Source: Oenanthe sinensis (taxonomy: Eukaryota; Streptophyta; Magnoliopsida; Apiales; Apiaceae). From it: a stretch of 64,000 nucleotides of DNA. The stretch spans positions 43,770,786 through 43,834,785 of the forward strand of contig CM053803.1 in assembly GCA_028671895.1 (NCBI GenBank). The letters run 5' to 3'. Position 1 is the first letter of the stretch, and every line of letters starts with the position of its first letter. The notes beneath the pieces were generated by a model that saw only the letters and a program-made list of their open reading frames with translations, was not told the DNA's origin and made no database searches. The position numbers were made by a program, and so were the translations under genes. Shown piece by piece: positions 47,649 through 61,478 of the stretch.

Positions 47649-50153
47649 TTTGAGAAGATGAGATGAAGTGGGGTGTAATCGATTTAGAGGGTTCACAACA
47701 ATAGCCTTTTGCATTCAAGAAATGGGCTTGTATGTATATACAAATTGTGTGTGTGTGTGTGTGTTGAAGTGGACGGAGTTTACAAGGATGTTTGGAGATG
47801 GCTTCAAAGTTTACACTGCCCAACTAAAAACTTTCGATTTTTTTTTCCCACTAATTTAGCTTGAAGTCTCGGAGATGAGTAACTGTTCTAAATAAATTTT
47901 CGGATGAGTCAGGTCGAACTCAGACGCGAGACCCTGAGACGATAGATGATAAACTTTCAATCACATGGGCTACAACCGTGCTCAACTAAAAACTTTCTTG
48001 TTCACAGAAAAAATAAGGAATTAGGACTGTTTTGTTTTGACTGTTTTCCGAGAAATAAAATTTTGAATAAATTTTAGAGATTGTTTTGACTGGTTCAATT
48101 GAATATGTATGTTTTAACGAGGTCCTCGACTTAATTTGTTATCGATTTATGTAATTTAAATTTTTATTTTAGGATTGAATTTGAAAAAATAAGAAATTGT
48201 TATATAATATCAATATCAATATCAATATTCAATATATTCCTAATTTCTGCTATTGTATATATATTCCTAATTTCTGCTAGTATGTATGTATATATGTTTG
48301 TGGTGGACCAATTTACTTTTAATTTTTATTTCTCCCGCAAATTGGTGTATTTTGTTGATAACTGTAATTGGCCTTGCTATATATTTCTTCTCACTGATTC
48401 TTTTTAAGCTATATACAAGTACATTTTCAAGTATTTTATTGTGCCTGATGAGGGGCTATTGAATTATAGAGAGAAGTCTATGTATAAGTAGCTTCAATAG
48501 CTAGAAGAAACTGAGCGGCTGGTAGTTGATAAAAACAAAGCACTGCTGATGCTTAAAATAATTGCACTACTTAATTGTTACCTTCTAGGTTGGTTCTCTA
48601 TAATGCTGGATTATAGTATGATGCAGCAACCGGTAGACTCCTAAAACCATGTTTTTAACCAACATAGAAGCTTTATGAGTTTGCTTATATAATTTTCTGT
48701 AATGAAATATATAATTCATTAATTATAAGCATCGTGAGTAATGTGCAAATCACAAACACTGTTAAGCTTTTGAAGAAAACTGTAATGGGGTACAAATATG
48801 ATCTCAGTATTAGTATAATAGAGAAATCAGTATATTTAAAGTAGTCATCTGCATTCTGCGTGTCTTGGCTTCTGCAATTTCCAAGGGATGAAAAATATAT
48901 TACCTGGGATGCACTAAACCAGGACATGCACTAAATAGATGAAGAGTTCACAAACAGGACATGGGATTAGTAACCTCTATCTCTCCCTCTTACAAAGTGT
49001 TTGTGTAAAACCAGCTCCCAGGCCCCTTTTGTTACCAACAGTATACGTACCAGCAGCACGTTTTAAACTGCATTTACAGGGACAACTTAATACTACCCTT
49101 TTTGTGGCCGATAAACCAACTTACAATTATCTAACTGATAAACCCATAATACTTTTAAATGCAAATGCTGAGTTAGAGAAATATTTTAGAGATGCCTAAG
49201 CATGAAAAAAAAAGTGCAGTAAAAAAGCATTTGCCTGAGTCATTGTTAGTATGTTGTTGCAACTACCATGACCAGTAGTATCATCTGGGTTCTGTTTTTT
49301 GCTGCCAGATAAAAACCCGGGATGCACTAAACTATCATAATTCATAAGACACAACCAAAGGGTCTTATAGACTATAGAGCCTATAAATCTAAATTAACTA
49401 TGAATGTTTATATAATTTTTCATGCTACTTTTATATAATTATGATACAAGAATTGATGCTATTTTTATGTAATTATGCTATTTTTATATAATGATAATTA
49501 TTTATTTTTACACAATTGCATTTCTAATTTACTTATTTTTGTATTTTTCGCAACCTCACTATATTATAGTAATGAAGATTAGAGAAAATGTATGACTTGA
49601 ATGCAATTTCCAGTCCTTCATTTCAATAAGTTCTAGAATAAGAAAAAGGAAGAAAATAAAGAACTAAGTGTTGTATATGTAAATGTGATCTTTTTTAGAC
49701 CTCTGTAAATATTAAGGAGGCCTAATTTGCTTAGTATTGAACTAAAGGACAATACAATACAGTTATAAAAATAGATTGTAGCAACAGCTGCTCTAATTTG
49801 CATGGATATATATTATATAATGCAGAAGAGAAAATTAGTGGTGATATTATTGTTCATTTATCATGTCAAAGGAAGGAAATCTACCGACTTTCCCGTGTTT
49901 TAGTAATTAACATATTGTATTAGATTTTTTTTGTAAACTTAGGAAATATAGGTGTTTAATAAGTATATTGTTCTTTTGTTAACTGTTTCCGTAATCTAAA
50001 TATCACCTGCTCAATTTTGCCTAATTTCGTTTAACAGATTTAAATAATCTTGATCATCACTTTCTTATTTGCTTTGAGAAAATTCACAATGTTTTGTATA
50101 GAGTATTAACAGCCAATATCAAAGTGTGAATTCTTCAATGTTTAATGTTTCAG
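47649..50153. other. Upstream flank of MCAT and intergenic DNA
   Basis: A (GT)n run lies at about 47743-47765 just upstream of the MCAT start codon, probably in its leader or promoter. From 48 kb on the DNA is AT-rich with no supported gene. ATTTTTATGTAATTATG-like words repeat near 49430-49490. Confidence 0.5.
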
Positions 50154-50437
50154 GGGTGCTTGCTCGGTTACCAAAAGTCTCTTCTACCGGTTGCTCTCGA
50201 AGTTCTTGAATATGAATTGTTTCACTTTTGTCCTCTTCAAGTAAGTGTCTTTATGAATGCATTCATATTTTAAAGATCCAGATTTTTATATGAAATCTAA
50301 GTTGGTAATTATACTTATTATTTACAGGAGATTGCATCAAACATATCTTTTGCGGCAATAGGTTTGCTTGACATGTTTATATTTAACACTGGAGGGCCTG
50401 TAGAGAAGTTTGAAGCCAATCTTGACATGTTGAATAA
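50154..50437 (+). other. Two exon-like segments of an unrecognised gene
   Basis: 50154-50240 (after CAG, before GTAAGTG) reads GCLLGYQKSLLPVALEVLEY and on. 50328-50437 (after CAG) reads EIASNISFAAIGLLDMFIF and NTGGPVEKFEANLDML. Codon use and splice borders look genic, but I do not recognise the family and no further exons are clear. Could be the remains of a gene whose other exons were lost. Confidence 0.35.
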
Positions 50438-50489
50438 GTATTGTTCAATTATGCCAATAAGTCAACAACCTTAAACAGAGCTTTTTGTT

Positions 50490-50569
50490 ATGTAGGTGGG
50501 AAGCTTGACGATATCACTGTGATTGTCGATCAAGTACGAAGGTTAGTTGCTAAAATAGCAAGCTCATGA
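50490..50569 (+). pseudogene. C-terminal fragment of a PP2C-type protein phosphatase
   Basis: After an AG at about 50493, the sequence reads GGKLDDITVIVDQVRR followed by LVAKIASS and a TGA. GGKLDDITV is the last conserved motif of plant PP2C phosphatases and includes the metal-binding aspartate pair. No other PP2C motif is found nearby, so this is an isolated tail, either a pseudogene fragment or captured exon. Confidence 0.6.
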
Positions 50570-50595
50570 AATGCCTGCGAAGTTGTATGGTTTAT

Positions 50596-51180
50596 TACAT
50601 GGCTATCTCTAATTTAGAAGCGAAAGAGGATGTGAAAAATAATGGAAAATGTGATGCAGAAAGGAAGAATGGTGAAGAGGGGACTAAATCTGAGTTTGTG
50701 TTTGGTATTACTGAGACGGGTTCGTTGTCAAATTCAAATTTGGCGAAGAAAAAAACTGATTCTACTAGCTTTGTGATTGGTGCATGTGGGGATGGTTTAA
50801 GATCGAGGTTGAATTTCGAAATGTAGGTCTTGGAAACTCTTTTTCTTTTCATAGCAAGAATTTAAAATCGACATCGAATAGAGGTAATAATGGAAAAGTT
50901 TTTATGTTTAGTGCCAGTAAGAGTGATTCAGCTGCAACTACAGATGCTGGAACCCAGCAATTATGGGGAAAAGCTGATAAATTTAGTTTTCTTCATAATG
51001 GTAAAACATAGCATTGCAAGTCCAAAGGTAATAGCATATTTGTATTTGGAAGTGGCAGCAAGGGAAGTTGCCATTTTAGTACAGATAGTCAGCATGGTAA
51101 TGAATAATGATAATGAAGATTTGAGTTGAAGGGAAAATGCGATAATGCAGATACTGACTTTAAAAGTATGTCAGATTTTG
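50596..51180 (+). pseudogene. Fragment of an FxFG-like repeat protein, frameshifted
   Basis: Read across two frames, the segment has repeated phenylalanine-glycine words in a Ser/Asn/Lys-rich context: SEFVFG, SFVIGA, VFMFSAS, KFSFLHN, SIFVFGSGSK, DFVLGNGSN. Such spacing occurs in nucleoporins and in the N-terminal part of plant DnaJ-TPR proteins. I cannot decide between them. Stops near 50824 and 51009 separate the pieces. Confidence 0.35.
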
Positions 51181-51260
51181 TATTAGGGAATGGCAGTAAT
51201 ATAGGTAATTATTATGATTGTCATGCATATAAATTGTCAGATCGGATGCAGAAGAAGATT

Positions 51261-51348
51261 AAGGTGATCTCATGCTAAACTGGCAACCAAACATCATCCA
51301 AGACAAGGTGATCTCATGCTAAACTGGCAACCAAACATCATCCAAGAC
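51261..51348. repeat. 44-bp tandem duplication
   Basis: 51261-51304 and 51305-51348 are identical 44-bp units starting AAGGTGATCTCATGC. Perfect identity means a recent duplication. The unit lies in the gene debris and has no obvious coding role. Confidence 0.95.
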
Positions 51349-51599
51349 GATAAGCTTTGGTCAGTAGAAGAAGTTCTCCTTGAATGGGCAATGTTGGATG
51401 AAATTCAGTCTAAAAAGGAGTAGCCAAAGGCAAGGGCGAAGTGCTGGAAAATTAAAATTCTCAGTTCAAGATGTTAAGTTACCAGTTCTCCTAAAACCTC
51501 AAGGTGTTAGGAGACTGACTTACCAGGATCTTTATTGTATTCTAACACAAGATAGTCATGAAAATGTTCTGTTAAGGTGTTAATTTTCCAAGTTAACTT

Positions 51600-54150
51600 T
51601 TTCTTCAACAATATTGTTATGTACCGGCATAGGGTCTTTAGGGGTTAAGAGTGTCAAAAGTTTAGACCGGTAGCTGTAATGGATTTCTTCAAATATTAAT
51701 ATTCCTGCTTATAAAAAAACATGTACAGTGATTAGAGGTTTTAACTTTTAATATATATAATTTTTAATATTGCAACAAATTTTCGAAATTGACTATTAAT
51801 CATGTAAACCGTAAATAATGAATGTCCTATTTCTTAAATCAATTTTCAACTAGATATTTAAATGTTCAGAATTTTAAAGGTCAAATATTTAATATAAATA
51901 ATATATATTAAATTATTTGTTTCTAATGAAAGTATAGCACATATGCTACATATAGGTCCTGGCTAGAAGTAAGTTTAAATTTTAATAATTGCTTATTAAC
52001 TTATATTCCTCATTTTAAAATATTTTCTCATTTTAAAAGTTTAATATCATAATTACATTATATTCCTCATTTTTCATGTGAAGGTATGAAGAGAGCTATT
52101 AAAAGGTTAAGAAAATGACAGTAGAAAATGTCAGTGTATATATTAAATGTCAAAAATATTTACAAGAACAATAATTAGTAGGCCAACTTTAAAACATTGT
52201 TGTGGAATAATTAGTTGTTAAACACGTTGAATTTTAAAATTTTATTTAATTTTTTATATAATTTACATAAATAACATGACATTATTAATTATTAATTATT
52301 AAATATAATTAAATATTATATAATGACTGACAAATTTATGCAAAACTATACTAAAATTTAAGAATATATAATAAAAGTCAAAGAGTCAGAATATTTTTTG
52401 CAAAATTAATTAAAAATGCAAAATAATATATCTAAATTTAATTATTTTGCAGAACCCAAATTGATTAAATAAATAATATATTTACAGGACCATTAAGGCA
52501 CCCATTATTATTATTATTATTAAATTAGTGATAATTGAAAAATGTAAATGTAAATTTTATTTTTAACTAAGTTCAACATTTTTTATATAAAATTACAATG
52601 ATCCTACAAATATATTATTGAAAAAAAAATTGATTCAACATATTTTATTAAAACTAAAATGGTCCTACAAACAATCAATTTATATTTAATATACATATTT
52701 ATTTATAATTAAAATTATTTATTTTAGTTATGGGGATATATATTTTTAATTATAACTATTGAAAAAAATTATAAAACATATGTAGGTAGATTGTGTATTC
52801 AAGTCTTTTAGCTAGATAAATCTGAATTGCATTCACGACATTTAACTCATGATAGAGTTTGGATCTTTCTTTTTTTGTTTGAACTGTTGTATAAGTTCTG
52901 TATGGTTTGGAAGCCAATTCTTCCATTCTTTTACGGCATTTTGAGTGTGCATCTTCAACTACACTTTGTTTTTCTTCTCATGAAAAACATATCTTAGACT
53001 TATAAACATAATTCAGAGTTTATTTACTCTTTAATGTGGGTTCTGATTGAACCTGATACCACCATGAATAATTGTTTTTCTAAAATATACATGTGAATAC
53101 ATTTATGATTTATCCATACAAAATACTTAAATTAATTTAAAATAATTATGTCAATTTTTCTACAATACAGTGTACCTAACAATCGTGTATCAAATTTTCT
53201 AAATAAGTTTAATTTAAAAATAAATTTATAATTCTATATAATATTAAATACACACTAATATTTCAATATATTTTGTATAATTTTATATAATGTTAATTAT
53301 ATACTAATATTTCAATATATTTTATCTAAATATAAAATAAAATTATTTTAATTTAATTTCCAAAAATTACTATACGTCGGTAACATGGGCATATTACTAT
53401 TTATTTCAAAGACCCACTCGTTCATGAGTGTTTTTTTTTTTACTTTTTTAGTCGTCTAGTAAAAAAAATCTGGATGATTTAAAATAGTTTCATTGAGAAC
53501 TCATTCACCTGTCAACAAATTCACCTATTAACAAATCACCCCAAGGGTCCAGTTAAATTTAAATATTAATATTTAATATTTAAGATGTGTATCGAATTTG
53601 GGAATTTGATATATAGGCATAAATCATGGAAAGTATTGTTCTAAAAGTCGGTAATTAATCACGATTAATTATCGATTAATTCATGTTCGGTAGCTAACCG
53701 AACTGATTAAATTCCCGATTATCCAATTAATCATTCCGATTGATGTCCGATTTATCCATGTTCCGTGCTTTAACCGACTAAATCCGATTTCCGTTTTTTA
53801 CAAGGCGGAAAGTGATAATTTGACCTTTTATGTTTTTTTATACGTCACTTTGATTTTTAACACACATTTTTATGTGATTTAACCGCATAATAAAAATTTT
53901 CTTTTTTTAATTAAGATATTGATTACATATTTTTTTGTATTTATTCAAAAAAATAAAATTTTAAAAATAATAAATTTTATTATGTGTCAAAACACCTAAA
54001 TACATGTGTCAAAAGTCAAACCGACCTATAAAAAATGGAGGATTAGTTAATTTGTGTTGTACAAGGCATTTTCTCATTTAATTGAGGGTATAATTGGAAA
54101 ATTGACCAAGTAAAGATTAATAGGATTAATAATATTATAGAGTATAAAAT
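51600..54150. other. AT-rich intergenic DNA
   Basis: No gene. A cluster of CGATTAAT/ATTAATCG words at about 53650-53790 looks like decayed repeat DNA. The rest is low-complexity AT. Confidence 0.5.
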
Positions 54151-54380
54151 TAGAGCAATGCTACGTATCCCAAAAATTATCTCAAATTTTTACCAAATGA
54201 CGTGACATGCCACATGACTTATTTTAATTCGTGAAAGCATATGTATACACGCACGCGATGTCTAATAATATTATAGTAAAATTACCAATTACACACATGA
54301 CAACTCAGCATTTGGGACAATTTTTGGATATCTAACATTTTTCATTAGGACAATTTTTGGGATATCAAACATTTTTCATA
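54151..54380. mobile_element. Probable MITE with imperfect terminal inverted repeats
   Basis: The left end TAGAGCAATGCTACGTATCC with CCAAAAATTATCTC is inverted at the right as GGGACAATTTTTGGATATC with TAACATTTTTCA. The right end is duplicated (GGACAATTTTTG...ATC...AACATTTTTCAT twice, about 54318 and 54350). No coding capacity. Family not determined. Confidence 0.5.
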
Positions 54381-55141
54381 AAATTATGATCCCACCGGGG
54401 GATTTGGGGAAACAGCATTGTGATCTTTGTATGTATACTTGTAGACATGTATTATTACACTATGCATGTACATATATGCAACTAATAATCCCAAGATGCT
54501 TGCTCTCAGGTGCATTCCAAGTTTCAGTTGAGAATCTGGTATCAAAATTTTGATAAGCTTTGTAACGTAGACTGCATCATATCTTGCTCTTTTTCTTCCT
54601 TTTAGGCTTTTTTTAAGTTGCCAAATACAATGTAAAAGAGTCCTCGCATGAGCCATGTACAACAATTAATCTGCTACATTTGAGTACACAGAGTCACAGA
54701 TTGACGATATCTCCTGGAATGGCATATAACAAAGATTCATACAGTTTTAGAATGATAATTCTACAAAATATGCAGTAACTGTGAATTATCTCTCAATCTA
54801 TTTTAACCGACTATCCACACAGCCAGACAACTTCATAAACCATGAATTTGTAGATTTGAGGATACACATCACACAGAGGGGGTCAGGCTCTGAGAAACTT
54901 TAAACCAGAATCTTAAATTGAAATCACTTTGAACATGTTAAATGTACAAAAGTAACTATATCCTATTACTGGAAGGGGTGAAACCTTAAAGAGAACCGTG
55001 ATAATTATGGTATAAAAGTGAGTAACCTTTGAATATACAAAAGTAACTCCCTGGTCTTAAATACGTAATTTATTAATATTGGGGAAGCTTATGAATTATA
55101 AAGAAAGTTTGCATCATACCCTGCCCAAGGTCCACACTTGT
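54381..55141. other. Downstream flank of the SLP1 gene
   Basis: No gene seen. The part nearest 55141 should hold the 3' untranslated region of the minus-strand phosphatase gene. Confidence 0.45.
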
Positions 55142-58100
55142 CTATGTGTATTCAGCAACCTGAAGTTCACTACGAGAATCCCACCGAGTCTTCATAACTG
55201 TTACTTTGTTGTCTCTAATTTCTAGAACCTGCAGATAAATATGAAACCCCAAGTTTAAGCACATCACATGCAGAGAATTACATGTGTAGGGAGCCTAAGA
55301 AATATTACAACTCAACATAGTTTCAAATTGTATGCAATTATTGATAACTCAATTAAATAAATCATGAAAGGGAATGGTGTACTTGTCATGTTTATAACAC
55401 TCCTATAGCAACACAAACATATATGATCAAGATGGGTGTGCTTCCACACCTTTACAATCTAAGTTGTATAAGATATGAAGAATTTGTTTGCTATTTTTTT
55501 TTACAGCTGTACATAATGCCTATTTACTCGCATCTATTTACAGCGTAAAATTTGTTGCATTTCAACGTTTAACCCTTCCGCTTCAACCCTTCACATATTC
55601 TATCTTGTTTTTTAATTTACAAATTCTATCTCCTCAACCTCATTCTTTTAATAGTTCATCCCTCTATCAACCAATCTCACTAACCTTCACACTTACTATT
55701 CATTCCATTTCTAGGAGTCAAATACAAAACATCTAATCACATCAGGTGCGCAATCTCTTAAAGAGAAGCATGTTAATGCTTCAGATTCTTCAAGTTTCAG
55801 AAACCATGTATAGCGTGTACTTCCTACAATATGTAGATTATATATCTTTTTCATTTTGATATTATGATTGATATAGTTGTCAAAGTAATGTTTGCACTGG
55901 AAACACTTTGATTTAAACTTTTGAAAAATCTTTCTGAATAATACTCCATAATAAAAGAATAAATGAAAAATAAGATGTTCATTCGTCAATTGTCAGTTTA
56001 CCTCGGGTGTTGAATTAAGAACCCCACTGGACATTCCAACATCAATGCGCCATATGCTACAATTATATTTACTGCAATGTCATCCAACAATTCACTATAT
56101 TAGACTAAGTGAGAATCAATGCATATTCATAATAGATTTGTCTATATAAATATAAAGTCTCTTTGGGCCCAAGAGTGTAAAATGATACTATTTGGCAACT
56201 AATGGTGGTCCCTCACCAATTAACTCCAGTAGTTTGAGGAGTATGCCCAACCACCATTGCCTTGGCACCTACTGCTTGCAGAGTCTCTTCAAGAATAGAT
56301 TGGATCTGAAAAGAATACATTTATAAATTTTTAAAAGCTGCAACATATATGCAATCTATAAGTTTACCACTGCATTAATAAGGTAATGCTGCATTCTGCC
56401 AACAGTCAGCCATGGAAATATATACAACTTTAGCAGTGTTGACAGGCTTCCTATCAGTACCTGGAACATTTATTCAGCCCAGAGCAAATAGTACAATGTT
56501 AATAGCCAAAGTGATCTTAAACAAGAATAAGTTCTGCAAATCTTTGGATATGTAATGCGTATTAATTTGGTTATTCTGTGCTCTAATAATAATAATGATT
56601 TGATTTTTTTAACAGATTACTGTGGCTTGTGTATGTATTCTCAAAAGAAAATTAGATGATTAAAAAGATCCGCAGGGTGTAATTTTGCTCACCTGATCAA
56701 TCTCATACTCGTCTAGTTCCCCTAAATCTTGAGAGTACAAACGGTTCCACACAACACTGTCATATCCTCTTGTAGCAATAAAAGGGAGTTGCTGGTGGTT
56801 ATCACCCTCACTAAGTCCTCTCATCCAAGTCGAGACCTCCCTATTCAACCTCTCTATACCATAGGCAGCTGCAATAGGTACCACAAGAACCATGAGCCAA
56901 TTTCAAATATTACAAAAAAGAATTAGACTAAATAAAATACGAATCTACCATGATGCGGTAGAAGGCCTCCATGACAAAACAACCAATCATTAACTTTAAG
57001 AACAACAGGATGCCTTGCCAATTCAGATGCTAAAGGACCTCCTGGCCTTAAGAGAACGGATCTTGCTATCACCCCCTTTTGTCGCTGTCCTAATGTTTGA
57101 ATAACTCAATGAGAATAGCTAGATCAACAAGAAAAACCAAGTAGATGGTGTTTCTATACAAGATAAATACAACGAAGATAGAGATAACAGAACCTGATAC
57201 TTGCACCTCTTAATATTGGTCCATGTAGAAATATACAGTATGAGAATCCAATTAATTTAGTTTTGTGAGTTGATCAAATTGGCAAGTCAATTTCATAATA
57301 GTAAATCACAATAGATAGTTAGGTACAAAGGCAAAAAAAAAGTAGAAACTAAGGTATCTGATACTTTAAGGGCAAAACTAAACTTTTATCAAACGAGTTC
57401 GTAATACTTAGAAGTTCATGCTTAAATTTTAGGCTGCAACAGGGTGCTATACTGATGGATACAAGTCTTGAACATAAAATTTTAAATAGATTAGTTTGAA
57501 AGTGCTTGTTGGGTTTATATATTATCATGTAACATAGAATCATATATGTTATATTAAGTACAAAATGAGACATACACTTTATCTTTAGGCTGATGTTTGG
57601 GTTGCCAATGGGTCATATACTTAAAAGGCAAGTTCATGTATGATTTATTTCCATGAGTTCTCTTAGTCACTCCAACGGAAAGTGTTTGCTTCTTTCACTT
57701 CCACATTGAAATTATTAAGTATTATATGAAGTTAATTCAAAGAACAATTTAACGCTGAAATTACAGAATGCCAACTAATCCTCGTGCAGGTTATGGTGAA
57801 TATTGGTTAATAGATGCCTTAAAGATTACATTATCTTCCGAAGGTCTCCTATTGGAGCTTATGATACATTATGACCAATACATAATACCTTGTCTTAAGA
57901 ATACACTAAATTATCACTATCTACACGACCAGAACCAAATAAGAATCAGTATTTGGTATAGCATACATAACAAGCATGTATGGATTTAATATTCACATAC
58001 CTTTACAAGATTCCAAGGACCCCAATGACTTTGAGACATTTTTCGATCTTGTTTCCAGCTTTCAGATACACTAGCCCAACTAAAAAAAGCTTCTTCCCAG

Positions 58101-60001
58101 TCATGTTCACAGTCATTTAAGTACTCAAGGAAGTCCCCACACTCATCATATGCCCCATAATCAACATATCTGAAATCTCCTTCTACATTCATGGTCTCAT
58201 GATTCCCATTTACCTAAATCATAAATGAAATTTATCAGCATTGCAAGATAGCATATATTTAAATGAATTAGCATAAATTTATGCAGTGATAGCAGACTGG
58301 ACTAAATTTTAGTGGCGTAAACCTGAAAAACAGCTCCACCTTGAGCTTTTGCCTGGGTATCCAATGATCTTAACAATGACAAAATAGCTATTTCATCTTC
58401 TCCTCTATCAAGTATATCTCCGAGTTGAATCAACACCTGGTCACAAACATATACATAAACCATAACTTCTAAGAACAAGGTGAGATAAGATGACAAGTGA
58501 ACTCTTTAATACAATAAATTATAATAGAAAGTCCACTTGGATATCTTTCTTACTATATAAAGTTGTAAAACTAAGAATGTATAGAAAAAAGAAGGTTTAT
58601 TGCTAAATTCAACCATTTGCAGCCATAACATCCTATGATATTGAATATTGATTAGCCGCTACACTATGCAGATAAAGGTACATACGGTCTCTTCACCGGT
58701 CCACAAGTCTTGCCCGTCAGAACTGAGTACCCCAGCTAACTCAAATGCAGAACGTGCTTTGTCAAGATCCCCGTGAAGATCCCCAACTATATGAGTTATT
58801 CATATAAAAGCAAGAAAGAGAGGTAAAACGTTAGGAAACAGGAAAAATTAAAAAAAAAGCTCTACTAAGGATAAAAATCTTCAAGTTGAAAGAAGAAGTC
58901 AACAAGAATCTTTGTTCGAAGAAAGACACACAATCAAAATTTTGACACACAAAACTCACCAACTAATTTTGATAAGCTTAAGCTAAGAGTTAACTTGGTA
59001 GTTTTTACCTGTTACAAACATGCTGATAATTGGGAGGTTTTATTTGAACAACGTAAAACTATATAAATTAAATATAGAAGCAGGCACATGCTTATAATGT
59101 GCAAGATTATATAGCAACTATTTTAGAATTTTTACATTGAATTTGAAATCAGTACTTTCATAACCACCAAGAATCATGAAAGGCAACATGAATTCGTATA
59201 TAATTACACATCATTCATGGATCCAATGAACACATTACTGGCTTAATGTTCATCAAAGAGATAATAATTTTAAAATCGCAACTATACAATTCTTGTACTG
59301 ATTTTGTTACTATATAAATCATTTCAAAAGCAGGCAAGTTTAGTTCTAGTAATTTAACTCAATCAAACGGAGTTACAAGTCTAAACAAACTTATAGTTTT
59401 AAATTATCTCGCAAGCCAATAATAACTTTATGTTCATTAAAATTTTAAAAAGTACAACTTATTTCCATTACTCATTTCAATTCACTACCTTACCGTAGAC
59501 TATAGTGTTACCACCGCTTGCATTATCTAGTTATAAATCATCCAACTATACAACTAAATATCAATTGACTATCTATCATGCCTGTGTATTTAAATTTCTG
59601 TAATTGACCTCTACGGAAAAAACCAATAACAAATACCCAAAATTTATTATTCGAGCAAACCCGATTGACAAAAAAGAACAAACATACACACAAACATGTT
59701 ATACATGTTAGACTAATTTTTCACGATTAGCCCGAGCTTAATGATCAAAAAATAATAATATTCTGTGAATAAAATTGTATAAAGAAAATGTACCCGCAAC
59801 AATACGACGACCAGGTGCTGATACATAAGTGGGGGGATTTCCAGTAACAATAATGGGCTTGAAGCTGCTGCTGCTCCTCTGGGTGGGCTGTAAAGTTGTA
59901 GTAGTACTAGTTGATAATGAGTTTCTTGGTGGAGGGTGTGAAGGTGGTTGAAGAGATAATGAATTTAGAGATAATGAAGCAGCACCCATTGAGGATTTCA
60001 T
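55142..60001 (-). CDS. SLP1: Shewanella-like protein phosphatase 1 (chloroplast calcineurin-like phosphatase), nine exons
   Basis: Metal-dependent PPP-family Ser/Thr phosphatase of bacterial type; plant SLP1 is reported in chloroplasts. Exons on the minus strand: 60001-59794, 58786-58686, 58436-58323, 58213-58001, 57084-56949, 56868-56693, 56305-56217, 56071-56002, 55228-55142. All are GT..AG and total 1194 nt, so 397 residues in frame. The first ~65 residues are Ser/Thr/Pro-rich without acidic residues, a likely transit peptide. Metal-binding and catalytic motifs: VGDLHGD (residues 70-76), LGDILDRG (108-115), GNHET (144-148), FCHGGLLPHH, and VVGHTPQ (335-341). Alternative start: the second Met, MGAASL. 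Close similarity to the family throughout, with no lesion. Regulation is not visible in the sequence. Confidence 0.94.
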
Positions 60002-60329
60002 TTGCTTTTAGGCCTCACCATCCATTTTGCATGATACCATCGTATATATATATACATGACATGTATGTATGTATGTATATTTTATAGTATCTCCATTATA
60101 AAAATATCTTCGAGCAGAGGAGTTGTTTCAGCCACGCTTTTGGTTCATCTCTGCCTTTTCCCCTTTTATCTCTTTTTTTCCCCTTAAATTCCGTCTTTTT
60201 GTTTCTTTTAATTATTTTTTTAATTTATTACTCTCTCTTTTGTAAAAATAAAATAATGAAATAACTGTTTTGTGGCTGAAATTTATAATTTTTTTATAAA
60301 TTTGATAAAAATTAGGGTATTTATCAAAA
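60002..60329. other. Upstream flank of SLP1
   Basis: Contains a (TA)n/TGTATG run at 60041-60075 just upstream of the start codon and otherwise T-rich DNA. A TATA-like role for the TA run is possible but unproven. Confidence 0.4.
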
Positions 60330-61075
60330 ATACTACTTTTTGTGATTTTACTATTTTTAATTTTTTTTGCAAGAATACAGTTTTGCAACCAATGTAACTA
60401 AAATCAACCTCAAATGCAACTTTTTTTTGAAAAAAATTGAAGTTGCTCATAGTTGCATTTGAGTTTGATTTTAGTTGTATCTGGTTGAATTGATTGCAAA
60501 ACCGTATTTCTGCAAAAAAAATTTAAAAATTGTATTTTTGTAAAAAAATTTAAAAAGAACGTATTTTTATAAAAAATAATAAAAAGTTGGATGTTGGCTC
60601 AATATGACACAAATTCGAACTATAATGTCCAAAATGGCACATTTTACTATTTGCATTTTTCAATCAAATTAAATAAATTTTAACTAAAAAATACAACTTT
60701 TTTAAACTTTTTTTGCCATTTTACTAGTTTTTGAATTAGTATTTTTAAAACTTTTTTTGCGATTTTACTATTTTTTAAATTTTTTCATAAAATTATGGTT
60801 TTGCAACCAATATAACTAAAATCAACTTCAAATGCAACTGATACAATTTTTTTTTGAAAAACTTTGAAGTTGCTCATAGTTGCATTTGAGTTTGATTTTA
60901 GTTGTATCAGATTGAATTGATTTGCAAAACTGTATTTTTGCAAAAAAACTTAAAAAATTGATTTTTTGCAAAAAAAAAAATTAAAAAATGTATTTTTGTA
61001 AAAAATAAAAAAAAATTGGGTGTTGGCTCAATATGGCACAAATTCAAAATATAATGCTCAAAATGACACATTTGA
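60330..61075. repeat. Foldback unit duplicated in tandem
   Basis: Two direct copies of a unit of about 330 bp, at about 60330-60655 and 60750-61075. Each holds an inverted repeat: TTTTGCAACCAAT ... ACTAAAATCAAC ... CAAATGCAAC pairs with GTTGCATTTGAG ... GATTTTAGTTGTATC ... GATTGCAAAA. Each is followed by GTTGGCTCAATATG and ACACATTT words. No coding potential. Confidence 0.8.
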
Positions 61076-61478
61076 GAAAGATAGCCTCAAATAACACTCG
61101 ATGTAGCGTTTTGACTTTACTTTTTTTTAAGTACAAAACGCAAGATGATCTTGTGTTTTGGTGGGTTTGGTTTTATTTTTATTTTAACGTCACTTTATGT
61201 GTTATTTTAAGCTCCTTTAACGCCACTTCATGTGTTGTTTCAAGTTTCAAAATACTACATGATATAGTGTTACCAATTTATATATATAAAAAATAGTCAA
61301 ACGCTACATCGTTTAGCGTTTTAATTACCTTTTCAAAACGTTACACGATGTGTCGTCTTAAAATGGTATATAGGGTCATATTTTTCAATTGTTTCATTTT
61401 TGGTATTTTATCTAAAAAATGTGTCATACAGGTCCTTTTTCTAAAAAGTTTGATATTTTTCAAAAAAAACCTAAAAAT
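61076..61478. other. Segment with dispersed AACGCTACATCG-like words
   Basis: CGATGTAGCG, ATGATCTTG, AACGCCACTTCATG, CTACATGATATAGTG and AACGCTACATCG occur at 30-60 bp intervals, in both orientations. This looks like a degenerate repeat. No gene. Confidence 0.45.

Noticed and set aside
55488..55736. 82-codon plus-strand ORF
   Set aside because: Falls in the last intron of the SLP1 gene; composition is typical intron.
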